From Abelmoschus esculentus (Eukaryota > Streptophyta > Magnoliopsida > Malvales > Malvaceae), in assembly GCA_035048815.1 (NCBI GenBank), contig JAUCBN010000018.1:15395001-15459000 (forward strand): a stretch of DNA of 64,000 nucleotides, in the 5' to 3' direction. The notes beneath the pieces were generated by a model. That model saw nothing but the letters and a program-made list of their open reading frames with translations, was not told the origin of the DNA and searched no databases. The first letter of the stretch is position 1; each line of letters opens with the position of its first letter. Both the position numbers and the translations under genes were made by a program. This document shows positions 32,547 through 42,642 of the stretch, piece by piece.

Positions 32547-33915
32547 TGATAGGCTTTAACTCTCCAAAGATGCTTGTAGAGATTAGCTTTGATTGCCCGA
32601 ACCTTAGAATGCAAGCAAGCCTTGGATAACACTTGTTTCCGGAACAAAAGAATGTTAAATGTCGTTGGAAATAAGATAAGGATATGTTAAGGGCTGGTGA
32701 AGAATGGTGGACGAAAATAGAATGTGGGTGGAGATTATTTGACGATGGAATAATAGTATTCAAAGGGGCAAAGGTTGAACTTACGTTATAGGAACATAAA
32801 CCCAATCTAGTTGCAACTCTGAGGGTGGTAGATACACTTAGACTTCTTGGAAATGTAATTCCAGAAATCTAAAGTATAAAGGATGGAGGGTGACGCAACA
32901 AAACAAAAAGATGATTTGATAAGTCGATAAAGTTCTTAAAAGAACAAGAGTGAGAGATTAACTCACAAAATAAATAATTTGATTCAAAGTTGTGTGTTCA
33001 AATACTAAAATGGCTACATATTTATAGGAATTGAAAGGGTGTGGCCAAGGGACATTTCCCTTTGAAAAGGTGGCTGAATAGTAGTGGTCTTAGTGTCTGT
33101 TCAATTGGTGGTGTCTTCCTCCTTAACCGTTTAGGTTAAGTGGTGTCTCCTTCCAAGAATTGTTGTAACTTTTCGGTTCAAAATTCCAGCCTACACATCA
33201 ACATTCATTGGAAAGATAAGAGATAGAGGAACAACATTCATGAAGACATCGAAACCCAATTCTACTTGTATCTTACTCGAAATTGGCAAACAAGTGGACC
33301 ATCATGAATCTGCCCAATTAAGAGTGATATCTCCTTGTTTTGGCGCCCAAACATGTTTCCCTACATGGTTGGTCGGTTGTGTCTCTTGGGGAGTGAACTT
33401 GTCTTTCCATGGTTGAGCTGAAGGTTGTAGGCTAAGCTAAGATGAGCTGGATCAACCATGGTTGATCTGAGCTAGCTAGCTGATTTATCTAGCTGAAAGT
33501 TCACCATCTTTGAGTGATGATTTGAGGTGAACGGCTAACCCCCTAGCTGCGTGAACTGATCCTTAGTGCCATGATACTCTCCTAGGAGTGTTTAGTATAT
33601 TTTGGTGTTGATCAGAAGCTGGTAAGTGCTTCAAACAATGATTCTTTGTTTTGAGCTCAAATAATGCATTTGAGCCAAAACGGAGATGGTCAATATAAGC
33701 TAAATAAAGTAACAAACTAAACAAATAAGTATGATGTTACTAAACATGTGTTGAATATTAATTATCCATAATATAAGCTAAATAAAGTCGTGGTTCAACA
33801 CTAATTACTAAGTTATCAATAGTAATATACGAAAATAAACATTATAGGTATATAATATGAGATAGCAAGTGAGTGTAGCACATGAATTGAGTAAATAAAG
33901 AGGATTAAGTAGAAC
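32547..33915 (-). repeat. 5' LTR of non-autonomous element, distal end lost
   Basis: The minus-strand 3' end is ...AGCCTATCA at 32547. It is homologous along its length to 9126-10835 and 51453-53136, with an internal deletion near 33580-33710. The distal end stops at GTAGAACCATTG, where a satellite boundary existed before a solo LTR was inserted at 33921. Confidence 0.75.
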
Positions 33916-33920
33916 CATTG

Positions 33921-35769
33921 TGATACAATCACAACCAACAATGAATCATAAGAATTTCCTATTGGACCTATGACTCGTGCTAAAACCAAGAAATTTCAAG
34001 AGGCCATGGGAAATCTATTTATTCAAGGCTGGAAATTAGAGAATGCAACACCAACTATGTTGGAACAATACAGCCTCCTACTTGTGCATGAGTTTGCATG
34101 AGTTCTTTCTTAAGTTTTTAAATTTAATTTTAGCATGTGTGCATAATAAATAATGCTTGATATTCATTTAAGCATGTTAGTTCAATTAAGTTCATTAGTT
34201 TAATTAATGCATGATAGTTCACTTAAAGCATGTTAGTTTTCTTATGTTTATGAGTTCATTTAGTGTGTGGATTAATTAATTAAACTAGATCATTCAATGT
34301 AACTAGTTTTATTAATTAAACTAGCTCATTAAATATGTTTCATGCATTCACTTTTATTAATTAAACTAGCTCATTAAATATGTTTCATGCATTCACTTTT
34401 ATTTTATTGAATAAAGTTATTATCTAATGGTTGCTTATATTTTCATCTAGGGTATTCATTTGAGATCAAATGGTTGATCATTTTCTACAAGAATGACAAG
34501 TCATTCATTTACTACCAATTAAAGACACTTGAAGACACCATGATGGCTGATCAGTTTCAAGACATTCAAGGGAGATTTACACACCACTTAAAGGCTTTCA
34601 GTTTCAGCAAGAAAATAATGCATTGAAGAGCTCCTAAATACACCACTTAAAGAGGCACTTAAAGACTACTTAAGAGCTACTTAATCCTCCATAAAGCTTA
34701 TCAGTTTTTAACAGAGAAGACATGAAATGAAAGCCTTCATTATTAGCACTTAAGGGAGAGTAAAGGCAAGAATTAAAGCAACACTTAAGGAGGGAGTTCA
34801 AGGAATATCAGTCAAATTGTTCGCCATTTTTGGATTGGATACGAGCATATTTGAGTCTTGAGGTTTTTTTAAAACTTATTCCTCTATTTCTTATCTTTCC
34901 AACGCACTTTGAATCACCTCAATCCGATATCAGGAGATTAAGATATTATTAAATTAGTGAAGACAGTGCATGCTGGAAATTTAGTACGGGAATAGTCACA
35001 AGATGCTTGTTCAACAAATTCAAGAGGCTATTCAATTGCTGAATTCAATGTTTTATCAACAGCCCATTAAAGGAGGATGAATGACAACTTAATCAAGTTC
35101 ATTATCCCAAGAGTTTCTCCATGTGGATGATATGTATGTCTACATTCATCTTACGAATGTCCATATTCATCCTTGTTAGATCAAACCTTTTTGGCTGTCA
35201 ATTGGAGATAGGATAACCTACAAATTAATAGGCCTTTAACACCAGAATAATGAGTCTTTAATCTTTGTCTAGGCTAATCAATTTGTTGTTGTCTTACACC
35301 TATAAATAGGCACTCATTTCATTGTAAAAGGAACAACTTTTGGCATATATTAAACTTTGAGAGTGTTCTCATTTATAGTTCTTTTTGAACTTTATTGGCT
35401 TGCAAGATTGTTCTTGTGGCATTAATCCATTTTCATTTTTTTTATATTGTTGGTTCCTAGTTCATATAACAAGTGGGTCGCAATCCATTAGCCTTTCACC
35501 CAAGTCGCGGTTTAAAAACTCTTAAGGAACGGGTCTTCACTTTTTAGTGTTGGTTCCTCCTTTGTTTACACCGCACCATCAATTACATTTCATCTTTTCA
35601 TTTTCATCACCCATACATCCATATTTTCCATACTTCATCCTAAACACAACAATCAACTTATTATCATTTCATTGTCGTATCATCTTGTACTCATATCAAT
35701 TACTTACTAGAATCATGATCGGGCAAACACATATACAAATTCGGATATTCCGCAACCGGATACATATCA
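33921..35769 (+). mobile_element. Solo LTR of family C (1849 bp, TSD CATTG)
   Basis: It starts TGATACAATC and ends ATACATATCA. CATTG flanks it exactly on both sides (33916-33920 and 35770-35774). A TATA box TATAAATAGG is at 35301-35310. Its first 190 bp can be read as an integrase C-terminus (GPMTRAKTKKFQEAMGN), showing that in the parent element the polyprotein ran into the 3' LTR, as in CRM-clade gypsy elements. Other pieces of the family are at 8059-8634 and 48275-49130. A paralogous empty site lies near 53130-53145. Confidence 0.9.
33925..34106 (+). pseudogene. Integrase C-terminal tail inside LTR family C
   Basis: After an early stop the frame reads EFPIGPMTRAKTKKF followed by QEAMGNLFIQGW and ends in VHEFA. 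The GP(I/M)TR(S/A)(K/R)AK motif is the usual last conserved block of the integrase in this group of plant gypsy elements. The CRM-like element has the equivalent GPITRSKAKKYREAL in its LTR. It is only a tail and encodes nothing by itself. Confidence 0.7.
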
Positions 35770-36587
35770 CATTGTCTTCGAGTGCATGTCATAGTGAACT
35801 GTCCCTCTCTTTGAGCGTATACTGTGATGGACGACCCCACTCCTTGAGCGTATGTTGCGATGAATGACCCCTCTCTTCGAGTTCATGTCATAATAAATGA
35901 TCCCTTTCTTAGAGCCTATATCGTGATGGACGACCCCTCTCTTTGAGTGTATGTCATGATGAATGACACCTCTCTTCGAGTGCATGTCATAGTGAACGGT
36001 CCCTTTCTTAGAGCATATACCGTGATCGATGACCCTTCTCTTTGAGCGTATGTCGCGATGAATGACCCCTCTCTTTGAGTTCCTGTCATGAAGAATGATC
36101 CCTCTCTTTGAACGTATGTCGTAATGAAAAACCCCTCTCTTCGAGTGCATGTCATAATAAACATTTCCTCTATTTGAGCGTATACCGTGATCGGTGACCC
36201 CTCTCTTTGAGCATATGTTCGATGAATGACCCCTCTCTACGAGTGGATGTCATGGTGAACGGTCTCTCTCTTTGTGCATATACCGTCGCTCTTTGAGCGT
36301 ATGTCGTGATGAAAGACCCCTCTCTTCGAGTGCATATCATAATGAACGGTCCCTCTCATTGAGCGTATGTCGCGGTGAATGACCCCTCTTGTCAAGTGTA
36401 TGTCATAATGAACGATTCCTCTCTTTAAGAGTATGCCGTGATGGACGATCCCTCTCTTTGAGCGCATGTCGCGATGGACGACCCCTCTCTTTGAGCGCAT
36501 GTCGCGATTAATGACACCTCTCTTCGAGTGCATGTTATAATAAAACGTCCATTTTTTAGATCGTATACCGTGATGGACGACCATTCT
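35770..36587. repeat. 33-bp satellite array, block 8
   Basis: About 25 monomers. Nearly monomer-for-monomer co-linear with block 12 (53137-53854), including unusual features such as CATATGTTCGATGAA (a shortened B monomer) and the sequence CATTTCCTCTATTTGAGCG. The right end is GACCATTCT before an LTR terminus, identical in both blocks. Confidence 0.94.
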
Positions 36588-37659
36588 TGATGTGTGCAAT
36601 CTTATTGATGATGCTGAGTGGCACACTTTGATTGTAGGACCTAGGAAGGAAGGAAGTCTCTCGCAAGAATTGACTGCAAAATGAAAAATTAAGAATAAAT
36701 ATGAAAGGAATAAGTAGAATTAATAAAAGGAATAGTTTAGGGACTGATTTGGAAGTGGAAGGTTGTGTGGTGTTGATGAGGGTGAATGGATGTTTAGGAC
36801 GTTTTGTGTTGATGACAAAGGATTGGAATGATGTATAGAATATGAGGATATGTAACGAATGGTGAAATAGAAATAGTATCTTAAAGATACTCAAGGAAGA
36901 AACTAGGTTATAGAAAACCTAATCCTGAACCTTATATTTATCTTTAAGGAAGAAACTAGGTTATAGAAAACCTAATCCTGAACCTTATATTTATCTTTAA
37001 GGAAGAAACTAGGTTATGGAAATAGTATCTCTTTGTTTTGGTGCCCACTTGCTTTCCCTCCAATATCTTGGCATCCAATGTGGATGATGGACGAACATGA
37101 TGCTTGGTGAAGGGTTGGTGACCTTCGGGTGTAGTTGAGATGAGCTAATCAAGCTGGGAGTGAGCTGAATTAAACTGAGCTATCTAGTTGAAAGTCATAG
37201 CTAAAGTTTGAAGTTGAAATAAGCTAATCTAAGATGCCTTTAGCAAAGTGAGTTGGTCTGTTAGCTTCCCTATACTCTCTTCTAGTGCTAGGTGTGTTTT
37301 GGAGCTGATCCGAATCTCCTAAGGCCTCGTTTTAAATTATGCTTCGTTTGAGCTCATATGGGATTTGTGAGCTGACATGAAGCTAGTCTTGAGTCCTTTA
37401 AGTACTGTAGGAGTGTTTCATGCATTTTCAAGCTATTCTGAAGTTGGTTCCTTGTGTTTCTAGCATTGCCTTCCGTTTAGCTTCTTCTGAGCTGACTGAG
37501 CTAACACCGAGCTAATACTTACTCCTTGAACAATATGTAAGTTCTATGAAGAAAACATAATAATCGAAATAATGAGAATACTTAAAATAACTTAATATAA
37601 ATTTAGATCTAAGTTGAAACTTAATAATGTGGTTATAATGACTATTCATGTTTATAGCC
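36588..37659 (-). mobile_element. LTR family B fragment, minus orientation
   Basis: It starts TGATGTGTGCAATC and is paralogous to 53855-55148. A deletion/triplication has altered the middle (see 36893-37017). The segment 37030-37520 is AGCT-rich. It extends further than the right-hand paralog, ending at TTTATAGCC before satellite. Confidence 0.78.
36893..37017. repeat. 53-bp tandem repeat, 2.4 copies
   Basis: The unit AAGGAAGAAACTAGG...TTATCTTT repeats with an exact 53-bp step at 36893, 36946 and 36999. The third copy is cut short and joins GGAAATAGTATCTC. The unit occurs once in the related LTR near 23580-23630. A local replication slip inside the LTR fragment. Confidence 0.88.
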
Positions 37660-38207
37660 CTGTCTTTGAGCGTATATCGCGATGAAAGACCCCTCCCTCT
37701 CTTTGAGCGTATATTGCGATGAAAGACCTTTATCTTCGAGTGCATGTCATAATGAATAGTCCATTTCTTAGAGTGTATATCGTGAAGGACGACCCCTATC
37801 TTTGAGCGTATGACACGAAGAATGACCCCTCTCTTTGAGCATATGTCACAATGAATGAACCTTATCTTCGAGTGCATGCATAATGAACGATCCTTCTCTT
37901 TGAGCGTATACTATGATGTACGACCCCTTTGTTTGAGCGTATTACTCGATGAATGATACCTCTCTTCGAGTGCATGTAATAATGAACGATCATTTTCTTA
38001 GAGTGTATACCGTGATGAATGACCCCTCTCTTTAAACTTAAGTTGCGGTGAATGACCCCTATCTTCGAGCGTATGTTATAATGAACGATCATTCTCTTTG
38101 AGAGTATACCGTGATGGACGACCCCTCTCTTTAATCGTATGTCGCGATAAATGACCCCTCTCTTCGAGTGAATGTCATAATATACGGTCCCTTTCTGAGA
38201 GCGTATT
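37660..38207. repeat. 33-bp satellite array, block 9
   Basis: About 16 monomers ending at GAGAGCGTATT. The last 250 bases are co-linear with block 13 (63290-63510), including TTTGAGAGTATACC and GAGTGAATGTC variants, and both run into the same LINE junction. Confidence 0.92.
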
Positions 38208-38318
38208 AGAGAATCCATTCGAATTTTTTTTGAAAGAAAGGGCCTCATTAAAAAAGCCCTATAGCCAGTCACCTCGGGAGGTGAGTAGGCCCCTATGAGG
38301 AAAAGACTACCCAAGTTT

Positions 38319-39362
38319 TTATTGAGAAGAAGAGGAGAACCTCTCTGAGTTTATAGAAGACCGAATAAAATCGGGAAAGTTACATCCAAGAGAGAAAGAA
38401 AGAAAAGAACACAAAGCTCTAGAAGCAAGGACATGAGCTACAATATTTGCTTCTCTAGGTACATAACAAATCTTACAATCAGGCAAAGCACCAAGAGTAC
38501 AACAAATTCGAGACACTAAAGGTTGCACCGTGGAAAGGTCATGATGATGGGTGTTGTTAACTTTGTTGGCAATAGAAGCAGAATCTGTCTCAAGGATGAC
38601 ATTAAACCAGCCATCATCAACAACAAGATTAAGTCCCTCCAAAATGGCAAGAGCTTCGGCTGAAGCTGGATCTAGACAGAAGGCGAGGGGAATAGAGCGT
38701 CCACCAAGGACGAAGCCTGAAGAATCCCAAGCAATGACACCTACAACAGCTCCCTTCAAAATTGGGTAAAAGGCGCCATCCGTATTAACCTTAACAATAT
38801 CGCGGTCCGGTTTTGTCCATCTAGCCTGAGCAAAGGTGGGCTCAGCTAGTCAGGATCTTAGATGGAAAGCATCATTGGCTGATGTATAATCGTCGAAGAG
38901 TTTTCGTGCGTTAGATAGAGTTAACCATGGTGGATTGAGATGATTATTATGCACAAAGTCATTACGACGATTCCATAAGTTCCATAGAATTGTTATTAGG
39001 AAGGAGAATTGGTGCAATGAGAGAAAAATAGCTATTTTAGAAAATCACTAGTGGGGGGAAATTGAAGTATTAGAGAAAATATGGCCTGGAAACCCTCCCA
39101 AATGGAGAGCTTCCATGGCACTAGGACAATCCCTTAAAGCATGAAAGGTAGTTTCAATATTCGTATTACAAATTGGGCAAACCCTAGTACCGAGATTTGC
39201 TTGGAGGATTTTGTGGCTAGACGGTAGGGCATCATGGCCTAATCGCAATCCAAAGGAATGAACCTTAGGCAAGGTAGGCAACATAAAAAGAATTTTCCAT
39301 AGCCTAGAGGGTCTATTAACCGGCCCTAGTTGCAGTTGGAGAAATTGATAACCAGAACGCAC
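38319..39362 (-). pseudogene. LINE ORF2 C-terminal part: zf-RVT and RNase H
   Basis: The 39048-39362 frame carries the plant zf-RVT motif, Cys-x2-Cys (CPICNT) followed by FHALRDCPSA, preceded by LWKILFMLPTLPKVHSF. The 38319-38800 part is a plant RVT_3-type RNase H. The first catalytic Asp is in TDGAF (near 38778), the Glu in ALAILEG, the second Asp in ETDSASI, and the late block is CYVPREANIVAH. The four expected blocks are in order, so the RNase H fold looks complete though the ORF is cut by stops between the two domains. A partial copy is at 63433-64000. Confidence 0.85.
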
Positions 39363-39763
39363 AATATAGATGCCAGAGTCGTGATGACCCTAAAGGGTAG
39401 TATCTTTCGTATCATTAATGATTGGTACATTAAGAATTTTGTTAGCATCTTCGTGAGAGAAATAATCTCTCACCTTGGATTCATCCCATCGGGGTAGATT
39501 AGATAACATAAAAAATCCCGCTCGAAGAGGGACTTCCTCATTCACTCCATAATCACCATAAAGGTGATCTATATCTGACTTGACATACTTGGTCGTTTAA
39601 AGAATCCATTTCCAAGTTTAAAGATAGCTATACTAAGACCTTTCCAAGCAAAGGAAGATCTTCGAGTGGAATCGGATTCGAGCACAAAACCTGATGGATA
39701 ATATTTGCACTTGTAGACCTGACTAGGAAGAATATCAGGCTCAAAAATTATTCTCCAAATTGT

Positions 39764-41693
39764 TTACCAAGTAACGCAGTTAAAATGGCGAAGATCACAA
39801 AATCCTATACCTCTGGCTGCTTTTGGTAGACAGATAGTGTCCCACTGAAGCATATGCCATCCACGTTTATCGGCTTTTCCCGATGACCAGTAACAGTGTA
39901 TCGAAGTAGTCATATCATCGATAATATTTTGGGATAGAAAATAACAAGATATAACATTTTGTGGCATTGATTATACGACAAATTTGATTAGAATTTCTCT
40001 ATCGTTAAAGGAGAGAAAGTGTTTATCCCATTTGTTAAGAGAAGCATTACATTTTGTCTCTAGTAAAACCCAAAGTTGTTGTCTTATTCTTCCCAATGAG
40101 GAGTGGAACCCCCAAATAAATACCAGGGTCATCGACCTCTCTTACATTAAGGATGTTATTGATTTCTTATCGAAGGGATGTAGATGTTTAGCATGAGAAA
40201 TATATAGTTGATTTTTCAAAATTTACCTCCTGACCAGACGAAATGGCATAAGTATGCAAAGCGTCCTTGAGGTGTTGAGCTTCTGTAGTTGTATTCTTAA
40301 TGAACACCACACAATCATCAGCAAAGAGGAGGTTATTTATACATGGGTCGTTCCTGCTAGCACAAAGGCCAGGGAGATTGCTAATAACTTTCTCAGCATT
40401 GAGCAATGCTGAAAGACCTTGAGTACACAAAAGAAACAAGAAAGGTGATAGGGGATCTCCTTGTCAAAGCCCTCTTTGAGGTTTAAAAGGTCATGAAAGA
40501 GAATCATTGACACATACCTGAAAAGACACAGAAGAGACACAATTCATAATAAGGGAAACCCATTTGTCATTAAAATCTAGATGGAGCATAATTTGTTGTA
40601 GAAAAGAACATTCGACATGGTCGAAAGCTTTCTCCACGTCCAATTTTAAACTAGCACCTTTGGCAAGGGAGGTCTCGTCAATATTTAAAGTCTGAATAAG
40701 CTCATGGGCAATGAGAATATTGTCGGTAATGTTCCTACCTTGAACAAAGGCAGCTTGATTACCGCCTATACATAAAGGGATGATAGATTTCACACGATTA
40801 ACAAGCATTTTGGCAACAGTCTTATAGATAACTGTGCATAGGCTAATAAGTCTGAGATGTCACATAGTTGTGGGATCATTAATTTTGTGTATAAGAACGA
40901 TGATAGTACGATTGACCTCTTCCATGTGAACAGACTCACTTAGGAGTTTGAGGTAGAGGTTTATAAAGTCCTGGCCATGGATATCCCAATGTTTCCTAAA
41001 GAAACCACCTGGAAATCCGTAAACTCTCGGGGTTTTCCTCAGATCAATATCACGAAAAGCAATGGCAATTTCTTCTGCTGTGAATTCCTTATTAAGGTCA
41101 TTGTTCATGGTCTCAGTAACAATATTTGGAATGTTGTCCAAAATAGAAGATGCAATAGTAGGAGAAGAGGATGAGAAGAGAGTCTGGAAGTAATCAATGG
41201 CAGTAGCCATGATGTCTTTCGTGTGCGTTTGCCAAATATTTTCATTGTTGAAAAGTCCAGCAATATGGTTTTTTCGTTGGCGATTGTTTGTTCTTGCATG
41301 GAAAAATGAAGTATTTTTGTCACCATGTTCTAGCCAGGTGGTGCGAGCGCGTTGTTCCCAATAGATTTCCTTCGCATTAAGTGGGATATCGAGCTCGTTT
41401 TTGACAGATATAAAATTATTGATATCAGCATTTGAAAGTTGTTGCTTGAGGTACATGTTTATAAAGTCAGTTAACTGTTTAATACATTCATATGACTTGA
41501 TATGTTTGTTTGTTTGCCAAGATTCTAGAAAACGCCCAATTTCATGAAGTTTAACAATGGTCGTGCTGGATGGGTTAAACCAAATCTCTCTAATCCAAGA
41601 AGAGACTTTCGGGTTATCAGCCCAACAATTCTCATAGCGAAAGAGGTTCCTAGAAGCTTTCGTTTCGATTGCATGGGAGGGCCTAGTGTCCAT
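39764..41693 (-). pseudogene. LINE ORF2 reverse transcriptase region
   Basis: From N to C on the minus strand: a linker with FHARTNNRQRKNHIAGL (41290-41240), a VIYKTVAKMLVNRVK block (RT motif, 40835-40790), QAAFVQGRNITDN (40750), the QGDPLSPFLF block (40455, where RGLR has become RGL-stop) and the catalytic FADD (40315-40327). The thumb-like WDTICLPKAARGIGFCDLRHFN block is at 39800-39860. The catalytic Asp pair is intact, but stops near 40470 and 40858 and shifts between 39970 and 40190 break it. It would have copied LINE RNA at a nicked target. Confidence 0.88.
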
Positions 41694-42310
41694 TAAGATG
41701 GGGCAGTGATCAGATTGGGCTTGAAAGAATGACGTAGCCTGGAAGCTAGGAAAGACATTAAACTAAGAGGAGTTAAAAAGGAATCTATCGATTCTTTCCA
41801 TAATGGTTTCGGTATTAGGTTCAGACCTTGTCCAAGTGAATGATCCAGATTTTGATTTACAATCGAAGAGATTATTTCTCATAAGACAATCTCTGAAATT
41901 ATTAATTTGTGATCATGCCCGACGAATACCGCCTTGCTTTTCATTATCGTGTAGGATTTCATAAAGTCTCCCCCTAAGAGCCATGGAAGAGAAGAAGCTG
42001 ATTGTAATGTGTCCACTAGTTGTCAAGTTTTATATTTGTTTGTCGTTTCAAGAAAAACATGTACACCAGAAAAATGGAATTGCAATTGGCCAAAATGTAT
42101 AATAACATCAATATGACGATCCGAGTAAGAAAGCAAATCAATGGTAGTCTTATTATCGTAAATAATAGCAAGCCCGGTACAAGTGGGGCTAGATTCAACT
42201 GGTATACAACCTTGCATTCCTATCTTAATCTTAATGCGATCAAGATTGTGTCTATTTAATCTAGTTTCGCAAAGAAATAAAAGATCAGCATCATGCTTGT
42301 GGACAGCACG
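41694..42310 (-). pseudogene. LINE ORF2 apurinic-type endonuclease
   Basis: Conserved blocks in order on the minus strand: LLFLCETRLNRHNL (with the catalytic Glu, near 42280), GLAIIYDNKTTIDLL (near 42170), LGGDF (near 41975, where a missing base shifts the frame before NEI), SGSFTWTRSEPNTETIMERIDR (split over 41860-41790) and SDHCPIL (catalytic Asp-His, near 41710-41720). This is the L1 endonuclease that nicks target DNA. Stops and a one-base deletion inactivate it. Confidence 0.82.
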
Positions 42311-42321
42311 TTTTAATATTT

Positions 42322-42642
42322 TTATTTCCCTCGGCAGGGTTGATCATCGTCAACCTCCGCTGAAGAGTTTTTTCTTCCCCTCATCCCAGCTTTCTTAAAT
42401 GAAGTTTTTGATGGAGGTTGGGGACATTTAGAATTATATCCCTCATCATATGGTGGAGTCTTTGTATAAAATTGAGTTAAAGTGGGAAAATCAAAATCAT
42501 GCATACTTTGTTCTGATGGATTAGGTTCAAGAAAGTAGCACAACGCCATATCATCTAGACTTCTCATGAAGAAACAATGGGGAAAGAAACAACAGGACCT
42601 GTAGTATCGAACATGTTTGTTGCTTTTTGCCACACAAGGCAA
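42322..42642 (-). pseudogene. Unidentified ORF upstream of LINE endonuclease (possible ORF1 tail)
   Basis: A 106-codon minus frame, rich in Pro, Ser and Lys at its end (SKCPQPPSKTSFKKAG and RGRKNSSAEVDDDQPCRGK), lies directly upstream of the endonuclease. Its position and basic, low-complexity tail would suit the end of LINE ORF1, but no zinc knuckle or RNA-binding fold is visible. I do not recognise it. Confidence 0.4.

Larger units (their letters stand above)
30494..33915 (-). mobile_element. Non-autonomous gypsy element (gag-protease remnant only)
   Basis: Minus strand, from the right: a 5' LTR (32547-33915), a primer site near 32533-32544, a long leader, a gag N-terminal part, protease, an integrase-tail-like end, a polypurine tract (30828-30842) and a truncated 3' LTR (30494-30827). 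Reverse transcriptase, RNase H and integrase core are absent. The leader matches that of the CRM-like element at 61010-61260 in its order of motifs (CTCGCAGAT...CTCC, AACTCGTGTTT, CTTCTGTGCTCAC). A second copy with the same pol deletion is at 9126-11164. Confidence 0.78.
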
